Counted from the first letter of the stretch, positions 28,001-35,747 are shown. The stretch is 64,000 nucleotides of DNA from Pseudomonadota bacterium (GCA_025351005.1 JANXWS010000017.1:56906-120905); one strand, 5' to 3'. A program made the numbers and translations. Notes: generated by a model from the sequence alone, not told the origin.

Positions 28001-28055
28001 GGACCGGCCGCGAACGGTCGATGCGCCCGCCGCGTGTTGTCCGGAAGCGGCTCAC
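25044..28055 (-). CDS. soxA: Sarcosine oxidase alpha subunit
   Basis: A 1003-residue subunit. The GTG start at 28055 overlaps the soxD stop (GTGA, 28052-28055); the frame runs further upstream but without family sequence. Domains in order: an N-terminal region (RIDRSRPVRFRFDGRDYEGF, ASGVHLLGRSFKYHRPRGIL), a dinucleotide-binding domain with VVGAGPAGLAAAAG at about 176-189 and ATGAIERPLVFPGNDRPG, and a C-terminal GcvT-like folate domain (from about 600; FRVSFSGELGFEINVPADYG, LRAEKGYIIVGQDTDGTMTP). The complex oxidises sarcosine to glycine, H2O2 and, with THF, 5,10-methylene-THF. It carries noncovalent FAD and NAD+ sites, with FMN shared with SoxB. Length and motifs are complete. Confidence 0.93.
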   Translation of the reverse strand: MSRFRTTRGGRIDRSRPVRFRFDGRDYEGFAGDTLAAALLASGVHLLGRSFKYHRPRGILAAGAEEPNALVTVVRDAARRTPNLRATQIEVYEGLVAESQNRWPSLALDVGAVNGLFAAFLPAGFYNKTFMWPRSAWHALYEPRIRAAAGLGVAPGLPDPDRYAQRYAHCDVLVVGAGPAGLAAAAGAASAGARVILCDEQHEFGGSLLAERGATIDAMAAADWIVAQHAALASNPRVTLLPRTTAFGYFPHNNVGLCERITDHLARPPAALPRERLWQVRAREVIFATGAIERPLVFPGNDRPGVMLASAARSYLNRYGVQVGSRAVVLAGSDAAYAAALDLAAGGVAIALIADVREPGRAQGPAATAARDAGLAVETSMTALGTSGRRRVSGVHLGRVGNDGSIRPAASLRCDVLLMSGGYTPSVHLHSQSRGKLEFDAAFGAFVPGTAAERTRCAGGVRATHTLGAALEDGAAAGVAAALAATGHAAAAHRYAARLPEARLEGTPGALPQPAGAVPPAKAFVDFQNDVTTRDLALARREGFESIEHIKRYTTTGMATDQGKTSGLNALGFVAAESERRIPEVGLTTYRMPYTPVTFGSFAGVARGELFDPLRKTPSHDWVVAQGGVFEDVGQWKRTRYFPLGGESLRAAVDRECLAVRQHVGMFDASTLGKIEVVGRDAATFLNRLYVNNWSTLAPGRARYGILLRDDGFVYDDGVVARLAEDRFHVTTTTGGAARVFGMMEDYIQTEWTDLSVWITSTTEQWAVIALQGPRARDVLAGLVSGVDLSPAALPHMAVAHGRICGVPMMLFRVSFSGELGFEINVPADYGAETWAAIHAAGQAHRITPYGTEAMHVLRAEKGYIIVGQDTDGTMTPDDAGVAWAIGKAKSDFVGKRGLARAALRRPDRKQLVGLATVDPGVVLEEGAQVVATPGQAVPLQMIGHVTSSYHSPVLGRSIALAAIVGGRARTGQTLYVPMPGADIPVQVTPPVFYDRDGARLNA

Positions 28056-28342
28056 GGCCGGTCCCGGGGTACGGCCGGTGGCTGCTCGCCGGCCCGGTAG
28101 GTGGCGAGGAACTGGTCGGTCGTCGTGTCGCGCAGCGCGTTGAAGAAGCGCCCGCAGCCGCGCGCGTGGCGCCAGCGCTCGGCGAACACGCCGCGGGTGT
28201 TGTCGCGCAGGTACAGATACTGCAGCCAGTCGTCGTCGCTGGCCGCGGCCGGGTCCGCCGGCCGCACGACGTGTGCCTGGCCGCCGTGCGCGAACTCGAG
28301 CTCCGGGCGCGGCCCGCAGTACGGGCAATCGATGATCAGCAT
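28052..28342 (-). CDS. soxD: Sarcosine oxidase delta subunit (zinc subunit)
   Basis: A 96-residue SoxD. The four zinc ligands of the family are at the known positions: Cys6 and Cys9 (IIDCPYCG), His59 and Cys63 (WRHARGCGRFFN). The subunit is structural in the SoxABDG complex. The body also shows YLYLRDNTRGVFAERWRH, the family signature. The gene lies 10 nt after soxB and shares four bases with soxA. Confidence 0.94.
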   Translation of the reverse strand: MLIIDCPYCGPRPELEFAHGGQAHVVRPADPAAASDDDWLQYLYLRDNTRGVFAERWRHARGCGRFFNALRDTTTDQFLATYRAGEQPPAVPRDRP

Positions 28343-28352
28343 CGCTCCGCCT

Positions 28353-29606
28353 TCAATGCGCGACGGCGGCCGCTGCCGCCTCGTCGATCAGCAGCCCGTC
28401 GCGGAACCGCTCGATCGTGAACGGCGCGTTGATCGGGTGCGGCTCGTCGTGCGCGATCGTCCATGCGAACAGGTGCGCCGAGCCCGGCGTCGCCTTGAAG
28501 CCGCCGGTGCCCCAGCCGCAGTTCACGTACAGCCCGGGCACCTCGGTCCTGGCGATGATCGGCGAGCGGTCGGGCGTGCAGTCGACGATGCCGCCCCAGT
28601 TGCGCAGCATCTTCAGGCGCCGGACCATCGGGAACAGCTCGCAGATCGCCTCCAGCGTGTGCATGTTGATGTGCAGCGCGCCGCGCTGCGTGTAGGAGTT
28701 GTAGGCATCGGTGCCGGCGCCGATCACGAGCTCGCCCTTGTCCGACTGGCTCATGTAGGCGTGGATCGTGTTCGACATCACGACGCAGGGCATCAGGGGC
28801 TTGACCGGCTCCGACACCAGCGCCTGCAGCGGATAACTCTCGAGCGGCAGCCGGATGCCGGCGTAGCCGAGCACGACGCTGGTGTGGCCGGAGGCCGCGA
28901 CGCCGACCTTGCGCGTGCGGATCGGTCCGCGCGTGGTCTCCAAGCCCTCGACGGCGCCGCGCGAGTCCCGGCGGATGCCGGTGACCTCGCAGTTCTCGAT
29001 GATGTCGACGCCAAGCGCGTCGGCGGCGCGCGCGTAGCCCCAGGCGACCGTGTCGTGGCGCGCCGTTCCGCCGCGGCGCTGCAGCGCCGCACCGAGCACC
29101 GGGTAGCGGATGTTCCGCTCGATGTTCAGGATCGGGCAGAACGCCTTCGCCTGCTCGGGCGTCAGCCACTCGTTGTCGACGCCGTTGCCACGGTTGGCGT
29201 GGATGTGGCGGCCGATGACCTGGATGTCGTGCACCGTATGCGCCAGCATCAGCACGCCGCGCGGCGAGTACATGACGTTGTAGTTAAGGACCTGGGATAG
29301 GTCGCGCCACATCTTCAGCGCGTGGTCGTAGAGCCGGGCGCTTTCGTCGAACAGGTAGTTGGAGCGCAGGATCGTCGTGTTGCGGCCGGTGTTGCCGCCG
29401 CCGATCCAGCCTTTCTCGACGACCGCGATGTTGGTGAGCCCGTGCTCGGCGGCCAGGTAATAAGCAGCGCCCAGGCCGTGTCCGCCGCCACCGACGATGA
29501 CGGCATCGTAGCCCGGCTTGGGCGCCGCCCGGCGCCACTGCGTCGTCCAGCCGCGGTGACCGCCGAAGGCCTCGCGGATCAGCGACCAGGCCGAGAACTT
29601 CTGCAT
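28353..29606 (-). CDS. soxB: Sarcosine oxidase beta subunit
   Basis: A 417-residue catalytic subunit. The N-terminal dinucleotide fold is DAVIVGGGGHGLGAAYYLA. His184 in GTARHDTVAWGYARAAD is the residue to which SoxB of this type attaches FMN. The active-site region includes GNTGRNTTILRSNYLFDES and NCGWGTGGFKATPGSAHLFA. Sarcosine is oxidised here, giving glycine and a methylene unit that is passed to folate on SoxA. The ATG at 29606 shares one base with the stop of the flavoprotein upstream (TGATG), so translation is coupled. Confidence 0.94.
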   Translation of the reverse strand: MQKFSAWSLIREAFGGHRGWTTQWRRAAPKPGYDAVIVGGGGHGLGAAYYLAAEHGLTNIAVVEKGWIGGGNTGRNTTILRSNYLFDESARLYDHALKMWRDLSQVLNYNVMYSPRGVLMLAHTVHDIQVIGRHIHANRGNGVDNEWLTPEQAKAFCPILNIERNIRYPVLGAALQRRGGTARHDTVAWGYARAADALGVDIIENCEVTGIRRDSRGAVEGLETTRGPIRTRKVGVAASGHTSVVLGYAGIRLPLESYPLQALVSEPVKPLMPCVVMSNTIHAYMSQSDKGELVIGAGTDAYNSYTQRGALHINMHTLEAICELFPMVRRLKMLRNWGGIVDCTPDRSPIIARTEVPGLYVNCGWGTGGFKATPGSAHLFAWTIAHDEPHPINAPFTIERFRDGLLIDEAAAAAVAH

Positions 29607-32065
29607 CAGGCCCTCAGATCGTTGTTGTCTGGATCATACGGGGACTCGACCAGCACCGTGGCACGCCGGCGCTGGCCCAGGATCTCGATCTGCAGCCCGG
29701 TGCCCGGGCTGGCGAACTCGGGCTTGACGTAGCCGATCGCGAGGCTCTTGCCTAGCGTGTGACCGTAGTAGCCCGAGGTCGCGCGGCCGATCATCCGGCC
29801 GTCGCCGTCGAACAGCGGCTCGTTGCCGAGCGGGTCGGCGTCCACGACGTCATGCGCCTCGAGGGTGATGAAGCGGTGCGGCACGCCGCCAGCGAGCTGC
29901 CTCGCGAGCGCCTCGCGGCCGATGAACGGGCCCTTGTTCATGCGCACGAAGCGGTCGAGTGACGCCTCGAAGGGGGTGTAGTCGCGCGTCATGTCGCTGC
30001 CCCACATGCGGTACGACTTCTCCATGCGCAGCGACTCCATCGCCCGCATGCCGACCATGCCGATGCCGTACCCGGCGCCGGCGGCGAACAGGGCGTCGAA
30101 CAGGTGGTGTGCGAACTCGATGGGGAAGTGCAGCTCCCAGCCAAGCGCGCCGACGAAGTTGACGCGCAGCGCATAGACGTCCGTCGCGAGGCCCACTTCG
30201 ATCACCTGGCTCGTGAGCCACGGAAACGACGCGTTGTCCAGCGGCGCGTCCGTGAGTCCCGCCAGCAGCTCGCGCGATCGCGGCCCGGCGACCACGAAGC
30301 AGCCGCGGCTGGTCGTGATGGGCGTGAGTTCGACCGAGCCGTCGCGCGGCAGAGTGCGCTGCAGGTAGTCGCTGTCGTAGCGTTCCGCGGCGCCGGCGCT
30401 GACGACGTAGTAGTGCTGCTCGCCCAGCTTCGTGATCGTGAACTCCGAGCGGATGCCGCCGCGCGTCGTGAGTGCGTGGCAGAGCGCGATGCGGCCGGTC
30501 CTGGTCGGCACCGTGTTGGCGACCAGGCTGTCGAGCCAGGCCTCGGCACCGGGTCCGCGGACCTCGTGTTTGGTGAACGGCGTCAGGTCGATGACACCGA
30601 CCTGCTCGCGCATCAGGCGGCACTCGTTGCCGACGTGTGTGAAGTAGTTGCTGCGGCGGAAGCTCCAGACGTCGCGGCGCTCGACGCCGGGCGGCGCGAA
30701 CCAGTTGGCGCGCTCCCAGCCGTAGCGCTGGCCGAAGACGGCGCCCATGCGCGCGAGCTTGTCGTAGACCGGCGTCGTCTTGGCCGGTCGCGCGTCCGGG
30801 CGCTCTTCGTCGGGGAAGTGGATCGTGAATACGTCGCGGTAGGTTTCCTCGTTCTTCGCGACTACGTAGCGCTTGCTCGTGTACGGGCCGAAGCGGCGCG
30901 GATCGACCGCGAGCATGTCGATGCCGGGCTCGCCCTCGACGATCCATTCGGCCAGCTGCCAGCCGGACCCGCCGGCAGCAGTGATGCCGAAGCTGTGGCC
31001 CTCGTTGAGCCACAGGTTGCGCACTCCCCACGCCGGGCCGACCAGCGGGCTGCCGTCCGGCGTGTAGGAAATGGGGCCGTTGACGATGTCCTTGATGCCG
31101 CAGCGCTCGAGCGCCGGCACGCGGCGCTGCGCCGCCTCGACGTGCGGCAGCAGCCGCTCCAGGTCGCCCTCGAACAGGCTCTTGCCGAACCACTCGGGCA
31201 CGCCGTCGGCGAAGCGGGCCGGTGCGCCGGCCTCGTACGGCCCGAGGATCCAGCCGAGGCGCTCCTCGCGCAGGTAGTAGGACTGATCGGACTCGCGCAG
31301 CACCGCGAGCTCGCGCCCGCCGCCCGCGCGGTAGGCCTTAAGCTCCGGCGACTCGTCGTAGACGATGTACTGGTGCTCGACCGGGATCGCCGGCACGTTC
31401 AGGCCGAAGGTCCGGCCGGTCTGGCGCGCGTAGTTGCCTGTGGCGCAGACGACGTGCTCGCAGACGATTTCCCCTTTGCTGGTCGTCAGCTTCCACTCGC
31501 CACCCGGCGTGCGGGCCGCGGCGACGACCTCGGTCTGCTCGTAGATCTCGGCGCCGCCGTTGCGCGCGCCCTTGCGCAGCGCCATCGTCAGATCGGCCGG
31601 CGCGATGTGGCCGTCGTCGGGGTGGTAGAGCGCACCGACGATATTCGCCATCGCGGCGCCGTCACCCAGGTTGATGAGCGGCCAGAGGTCCTTGACTTCG
31701 CGCGGGCCGATCACCTGAAACGGCACGCCGATGGTGTTCGCGGTGCCGCAGTACTTGTAGTACTCGTCCATGCGCTCGCGGCAGGTCGCGAGGCGCAGGT
31801 TGCCGCTGACGTGAAAGCCGACTTCCTGGCCGGTCTCGGCTGGCAGGCGCTTGTACAGGTCGACGGAGTACTTGTGCAGCTGGCCGACGGTGTAGCTCAT
31901 ATTGAAGAGCGGCAGCAGCCCGGCCGCGTGCCAGGTGGAGCCCGCCGTCAGCTCGGCGCGCTCGACCAGGACGACGTCCGACCAGCCCTTCCGGGCCAGG
32001 TGATAGAGCGTGCTGACGCCGACCGCGCCGCCGCCGATTACCACGACCCGGGCGTGCGTCTTCAT
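29606..32065 (-). CDS. Dimethylglycine dehydrogenase-like flavoprotein 3
   Basis: An 819-residue FAD/folate enzyme that heads the sox operon. The FAD domain has VVVIGGGAVGVSTLYHLARK and LTAGSTWHAAGLLPLF (His46 probable covalent FAD link). The C-terminal GcvT-like domain has LRVNFVGALGWELHFPIEFA and YRMWGSDMTRDYTPFEASL. As first gene before soxBDAG it is the best candidate for the enzyme that turns dimethylglycine to sarcosine, the substrate of the next enzyme. The ATG at 32065 has GGAGA 8 nt upstream; the frame is open beyond but without family sequence. Its promoter region holds a 25-bp palindrome shared with the divergent GbdR-like regulator. Confidence 0.88.
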   Translation of the reverse strand: MKTHARVVVIGGGAVGVSTLYHLARKGWSDVVLVERAELTAGSTWHAAGLLPLFNMSYTVGQLHKYSVDLYKRLPAETGQEVGFHVSGNLRLATCRERMDEYYKYCGTANTIGVPFQVIGPREVKDLWPLINLGDGAAMANIVGALYHPDDGHIAPADLTMALRKGARNGGAEIYEQTEVVAAARTPGGEWKLTTSKGEIVCEHVVCATGNYARQTGRTFGLNVPAIPVEHQYIVYDESPELKAYRAGGGRELAVLRESDQSYYLREERLGWILGPYEAGAPARFADGVPEWFGKSLFEGDLERLLPHVEAAQRRVPALERCGIKDIVNGPISYTPDGSPLVGPAWGVRNLWLNEGHSFGITAAGGSGWQLAEWIVEGEPGIDMLAVDPRRFGPYTSKRYVVAKNEETYRDVFTIHFPDEERPDARPAKTTPVYDKLARMGAVFGQRYGWERANWFAPPGVERRDVWSFRRSNYFTHVGNECRLMREQVGVIDLTPFTKHEVRGPGAEAWLDSLVANTVPTRTGRIALCHALTTRGGIRSEFTITKLGEQHYYVVSAGAAERYDSDYLQRTLPRDGSVELTPITTSRGCFVVAGPRSRELLAGLTDAPLDNASFPWLTSQVIEVGLATDVYALRVNFVGALGWELHFPIEFAHHLFDALFAAGAGYGIGMVGMRAMESLRMEKSYRMWGSDMTRDYTPFEASLDRFVRMNKGPFIGREALARQLAGGVPHRFITLEAHDVVDADPLGNEPLFDGDGRMIGRATSGYYGHTLGKSLAIGYVKPEFASPGTGLQIEILGQRRRATVLVESPYDPDNNDLRA

Positions 32066-32170
32066 CTGCCAGTCTCCGTTTCGCGGGCGGGAGTCACCGG
32101 CAGGGGCCGCGATCGGGGCCTGCGGGCGATGCGCCGGAAGTGTAACGGTCGGTCGCCTCCGCACGACTCC

Positions 32171-32215
32171 ATTTGCGACAACGTCTGACGCAAATGCGCC
32201 AGCCCGCCGTATACT
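32171..32215. promoter_or_regulatory. 25-bp palindrome and -10 element between regulator and sox operon
   Basis: The 181-nt divergent gap holds a perfect inverted repeat, ATTTGCG (32171-32177) and CGCAAAT (32189-32195), with an 11-nt spacer. Rightward of it TATACT (32210-32215) can serve as -10 for the GbdR-like gene at 32247; CTGACG (32185-32190) would be a poor -35 with a 19-nt spacer and overlaps the palindrome. A dimeric regulator binding here could act on both directions. The bound protein is most likely the AraC-type neighbour, by position only. Confidence 0.55.
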
Positions 32216-32246
32216 TTGGCAACCCCTCAGCAACGGCAGCCCGGAC

Positions 32247-33260
32247 ATGCCTCTGAAGCCCGCGGTGCAGATTCGCAAGAGCCGGTTCGCGTTCCTGACA
32301 CTGCCGCAGTACTCGCTGATCGCGGTCGCGAACGCGGTCGAGCCGCTGCGGATGGCCAACACCGTTTCCGGCCAGCTGGCGTACGAGTGGCTCATCGCGA
32401 GCCTCGACGGCCAGCCGGTGCCGGCCAGCAACGGCATCGCGTTGTCGCCGACCGTGCCGCTCGAGCAGGCCAGCCGCGCCGACATCATTTTCGTCTGCGG
32501 TGGGATCGACGTCCGCGAGGCGGTCTCGCCGGCGCTGATCGCCGCGTTGCGCCGCCTCGGCGAGCAATCGATGGCGCTCGGCGCGCTCTGCACCGGCGGC
32601 TATGCGCTCGCGCGGGCGGGCCTTCTCGACCGCTACCGGGCAACCATCCACTGGGAGAACCAGTCGGCCCTGCGCGAGGAGTTCCCCCGGGTCATCATCT
32701 CGGACCAGTTGTTCACGATCGACCGCAATCGCTACACGTGCTCGGGCGGCGTGGCACCGCTCGATCTGATGCTGAACCTGATCGACTCCAAGCTCGGTAG
32801 CCGCATCGCGCAGCGGGTCTCGGAGCAGTTCATCGTCGAGCGAATCCGCAGCGACCGCGATCGGCAGTACGTGCCGCTGCGCGCCCAGGTCGGTGTCTCG
32901 CACCACAGCCTGATCCGGGTCGCGGAGCTGATGGAGGCGCACATCGAGCGGCCGCTGTCACTCGAGAGCATCGCGCGCGAAACCGCGATGTCGCGACGCC
33001 AGATCGAGCGCCTGTTCAAGCGTCACCTGAATTGCGTGCCGAAGCGCTATTACCTGGAAATGCGCCTGAAGCGCGCGCGGGAATTGCTGCTGCAGACCGC
33101 CATGCCGATCATGGACATCACGACCGCCTGCGGCTTCCAGTCGCCGCCGCATTTTTCGAAGTGCTATCGCAAGCAGTTCGGCTACCCGCCGAGCGTCGAG
33201 CGCCAGGCGCGCGCCAAGGGCACGCTGCCGACCCGGGAGGCGCTGCCGGTCGCCCCATAG
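32247..33260 (+). CDS. GbdR-like AraC-family regulator with DJ-1/PfpI domain
   Basis: A 337-residue GlxA/GbdR-type activator. The N-terminal DJ-1/PfpI-like sensor spans residues 10-190 and includes FAFLTLPQYSLIAVANAVEP and GALCTGGYALARAGLLDRY, the latter around Cys115 and typical of GbdR, which senses glycine betaine and dimethylglycine in Pseudomonas. The C-terminal double AraC helix-turn-helix spans about 228-325 (LESIARETAMSRRQIERLFK, PIMDITTACGFQSPPHFSKC). Divergent transcription from the dimethylglycine/sarcosine operon supports the role of its activator. The ATG at 32247 is chosen because the sensor begins at once; the frame is open upstream. Confidence 0.87.
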   Translation: MPLKPAVQIRKSRFAFLTLPQYSLIAVANAVEPLRMANTVSGQLAYEWLIASLDGQPVPASNGIALSPTVPLEQASRADIIFVCGGIDVREAVSPALIAALRRLGEQSMALGALCTGGYALARAGLLDRYRATIHWENQSALREEFPRVIISDQLFTIDRNRYTCSGGVAPLDLMLNLIDSKLGSRIAQRVSEQFIVERIRSDRDRQYVPLRAQVGVSHHSLIRVAELMEAHIERPLSLESIARETAMSRRQIERLFKRHLNCVPKRYYLEMRLKRARELLLQTAMPIMDITTACGFQSPPHFSKCYRKQFGYPPSVERQARAKGTLPTREALPVAP

Positions 33261-33565
33261 CCGGAGCCGGGGCGCGTCGGGTTGTCGAAAAGCGACGCCG
33301 GGCGCCGAGGCTGCGGCGCCGGCGCGGGCGCGCCGCCGCCGGCCCGCAAGTGGATTTACTCATGGAGCCAGCGAAAAAAGGCACGGCGACCGCCGCCGGC
33401 GCCGGTCATTGACACGGACGGTGCCACCGGAGAAGGATGTCGCGTTGAGGCAGGTGCCGGTCGCGAAACCGCCACTGCCCCGAGCCGCCAGCCCGTACCA
33501 TCGGGCCATTGCACCGCGCGCGTAACTAGAGGCCGAGGTTCGCAAAATGCCTTGGGAGCACGTCG
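33261..33565 (+). promoter_or_regulatory. 305-nt leader of the corrinoid operon with a weak cobalamin-riboswitch-like segment
   Basis: No gene fits here. The first 100 nt are GC-rich repeats of GCCG. From 33420 to about 33510 the order of elements recalls a cobalamin riboswitch: GGTGCC (33420-33425), GCCGGTCGCGAAACCG (33456-33471), CACTGCCCC (33473-33481) and an AGCCCG...GGGCC block (33490-33506). The invariant GCAACGGT and a proper B12 box are missing or degenerate, so the resemblance is weak. A ribosome site GGGAG (33555-33559) precedes the corrinoid protein ATG. Confidence 0.3.
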
Positions 33566-34264
33566 ATGTCCGATGACCAAATCGAAGAGTTCGATCTCGA
33601 CACCCTGAACGACCAGGAACTGACCGAGCAGGTGCACGACGACCTCTACAACGGGCTCAAGGCTGAGGTCCAGCAGGCCACGCACATCTTCCTGAAGCGC
33701 GGCTGGTCGGCGGAGAGGGTACTCAACGACGCGCTCGTCGAGGGCATGCGCATCGTCGGCATCGACTTCCGCGATGGCATCCTGTTCGTGCCGGAAGTGC
33801 TGCTGGCCGCGAACTCCATGAAGGGTGGCATGGAGATCCTGCGGCCGCTGCTCGCCGAGACCGGTGTCGAGCCGATCGGCAAGATCGTCATCGGCACGGT
33901 CAAGGGCGATATTCACGACATCGGCAAGAACCTCGTCTCGATGATGCTCGAGGGCGCCGGCTTCGAGGTCATCGATCTCGGCATCAACAACCCGGTCGAG
34001 AAGTACCTCGCGGCGCTCGAGGCGCACAAGCCCGACATCCTCGGCATGTCGGCGCTGCTGACGACGACGATGCCGTACATGAAGGTGGTCATCGACACGC
34101 TCAAGGAAAAGGGCATCCGCGACAAGTTCATCGTGCTGGTCGGCGGCGCGCCGCTCAACGACGAGTTCGGCAGGGCGGTCGGCGCCGACGCCTATTGCCG
34201 CGACGCCGCGATCGCCGTCGAGACCGCGAAGTCGCTGGTCGCGGCACGGCGCGCGGCGCGCTGA
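33566..34264 (+). CDS. Methyltransferase cognate corrinoid protein
   Basis: A 232-residue MtaC/MtbC-type corrinoid protein. It has an N-terminal four-helix cap (about 20-100; FVPEVLLAANSMKGGMEILR) and a C-terminal B12-binding Rossmann domain. The cobalt-ligand motif is D115-x-H117-x-x-G120 in GTVKGDIHDIGKN; SALLTTTMPYMK and VLVGGAPLNDEF complete the cofactor pocket. It accepts a methyl group from an MttB-type enzyme and passes it to the pterin methyltransferase at 36.8 kb. As the only corrinoid protein in the window it may serve several of the four MttB paralogues. The N-terminal acidic 15 residues are an extension. It is the first gene of a seven-gene operon. Confidence 0.94.
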   Translation: MSDDQIEEFDLDTLNDQELTEQVHDDLYNGLKAEVQQATHIFLKRGWSAERVLNDALVEGMRIVGIDFRDGILFVPEVLLAANSMKGGMEILRPLLAETGVEPIGKIVIGTVKGDIHDIGKNLVSMMLEGAGFEVIDLGINNPVEKYLAALEAHKPDILGMSALLTTTMPYMKVVIDTLKEKGIRDKFIVLVGGAPLNDEFGRAVGADAYCRDAAIAVETAKSLVAARRAAR

Positions 34265-34281
34265 GCGAGGGAGTGGCCCGC

Positions 34282-34923
34282 ATGGACGTCGCGGGCCGCG
34301 TGCTCGTCATAGCCTGCGGGGCGTTGGCGCGTGAGATCACCGCGCTCAAGCGCGCCAACGGCTGGTCGTCGCTCGAGGTCACCTGCCTGCCGCCGGAGCT
34401 CCACAACCGGCCCGAGCGGATTCCGGGCCAGGTGCAGGCGGCGATCGAAGCAGGGAGGTCCCGCTACGGGCAGATCTTCGTCGCCTACGCCGACTGCGGC
34501 ACCGGCGGCGAGCTCGACCGCGTGCTCGCGGCCGAAGGAGTGGCACGCCTGCCGGGCGCCCACTGCTACGAGTTCTTCGCGACGCCGCCGGTCTTCGAGG
34601 CGCTCGCCGAGGCGGAGCCCGGCACGTTCTACCTCACCGACTTCCTGGTCCGGCACTTCGAACGTCTGGTCGCCGGCAGCCTCGGGCTCGACCGCCATCC
34701 CGAGCTCGCGGCCGAGTATTTCCGCCACTACCGACGCGTCGTGTATCTCGCCCAGGCGCCGGACGATGAACTGACCAGTCAGGCGGCCGCGATCGCGACG
34801 CGCCTCGGGCTCACGTTCGAGCGGCACGTCACCGGCTACGGCGGGCTCGCCACCGGGCTCGCCGACGTCGCGCGCCGCGCCGGCGCGACGGTCGTCGTCG
34901 AGCCGGCACGCACGATCGCCTGA
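34282..34923 (+). CDS. DUF1638 family protein
   Basis: A 213-residue protein of DUF1638, found in corrinoid methyltransferase clusters but without assigned function. Conserved points seen are C12 (VIACGALAREI), H41 (PPELHNRPERIP), C72 (VAYADCGTGGELD) and H94-C95 (PGAHCYEFFA). This Cys/His set suggests a metal site. The start is the ATG at 34282; a GTG at 34273 is also in frame. The gene follows the corrinoid protein by 17 nt in the same operon, so it probably helps in corrinoid loading, activation or methyl transfer (inference). Confidence 0.8.
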   Translation: MDVAGRVLVIACGALAREITALKRANGWSSLEVTCLPPELHNRPERIPGQVQAAIEAGRSRYGQIFVAYADCGTGGELDRVLAAEGVARLPGAHCYEFFATPPVFEALAEAEPGTFYLTDFLVRHFERLVAGSLGLDRHPELAAEYFRHYRRVVYLAQAPDDELTSQAAAIATRLGLTFERHVTGYGGLATGLADVARRAGATVVVEPARTIA

Positions 34924-34935
34924 GGAGCAGCTGGC

Positions 34936-35277
34936 ATGGCACAGCTGATCGTCATCTCGTGGCGCGACATACCGGCGCAGGTGATCGCCAAACGCGGTCG
35001 CGAGACCGCCAAGGTACAGCTGTCGGCGCGCTTTCAGGAAGCCGTCGACCGCGCCGCGATGCGCGCCGGCAAGGGCAGCTCCGACGCCTACCTCGCCGAC
35101 TGGCAGCGCAGCCAGCCGCGCGCCTGCGGCGACGACCTGCAGGCGGCGGCGGCCACGGCGGCGGCCGAGCTCGAGGCGCGCTACGCCGACGACGACCTCG
35201 AGCGCATCATCCGCGCCAAGGGCATCGACGAGCGCGCCGCGCGGGACGGCGCCGCCCCGGGCGGCGGAGCGGCCTGA
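34936..35277 (+). CDS. PF13769 'virulence factor' family small protein
   Basis: A 113-residue protein that starts MAQLIVISWRDIPAQVIAKR and continues with QLSARFQEAVDRAAMRAG, the pattern of PF13769. That family is named for virulence but is regularly found with MttB, corrinoid and MTHFR genes. The C-terminal half is Ala-rich and helical. No catalytic residues can be recognised. The stop shares one base with the next start (TGATG, 35275-35279), so it is expressed with the MetV-like protein; a role in folate or methyl transfer handling is inferred from position. Confidence 0.75.
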   Translation: MAQLIVISWRDIPAQVIAKRGRETAKVQLSARFQEAVDRAAMRAGKGSSDAYLADWQRSQPRACGDDLQAAAATAAAELEARYADDDLERIIRAKGIDERAARDGAAPGGGAA

Positions 35278-35747
35278 TGTACGCGCTGCGTCGCTGGTCG
35301 GTGCGTCACGCGCGCGGCCTCAACCGCTTCTACGACGGCTTCGAGCGGCTGCTCGTCGCCTGCGCGCCGCTCTTTCGCCGGCTCGGCTACCCGCGTCTCG
35401 AACGGCCGGTCGCGCTGATCGAGCGCGCCGCCAAGGGCCTGCTGTTCGACTGCAGGATGTGCGGCCAGTGCGTGCTGAGCTCGACCGGCATGTCCTGCCC
35501 GATGAACTGCCCGAAGAACCTGCGCAACGGACCCTGCGGCGGCGTGCGCGCCAACGGCCACTGCGAAGTCCGGCCCGAGATGCGCTGCGTCTGGGTCGAG
35601 GCCTTCGAGGGCGCCAGGCGCATCAATGGCGGGATCGACAAGATCCGCGTCGTCCAGGCGCCCGTGGACCGGCGCCTCGAGGGCCGGTCCGCCTGGCTCA
35701 AGGTGGTCCGCGAGCGGACCGAGCCGCGGCCGGAGGCGCGCCCGTGA
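35277..35747 (+). CDS. MetV-like MTHFR C-terminal domain protein (iron-sulfur/zinc)
   Basis: A 156-residue protein of the PF12225 family, the partner subunit MetV of MetVF-type methylenetetrahydrofolate reductases. Eight cysteines are clustered at 59, 62, 65, 74, 78, 87, 96 and 104 (CRMCGQC, SCPMNCPK, NGPCGGV). They are enough for two iron-sulfur clusters or for clusters plus zinc. In acetogens MetV connects MetF to an electron carrier other than NAD(P)H. Here it overlaps the metF-like start by four bases (GTGA, 35744-35747), so a stable complex is likely. An N-terminal basic helix precedes the Cys part. Confidence 0.82.
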   Translation: MYALRRWSVRHARGLNRFYDGFERLLVACAPLFRRLGYPRLERPVALIERAAKGLLFDCRMCGQCVLSSTGMSCPMNCPKNLRNGPCGGVRANGHCEVRPEMRCVWVEAFEGARRINGGIDKIRVVQAPVDRRLEGRSAWLKVVRERTEPRPEARP

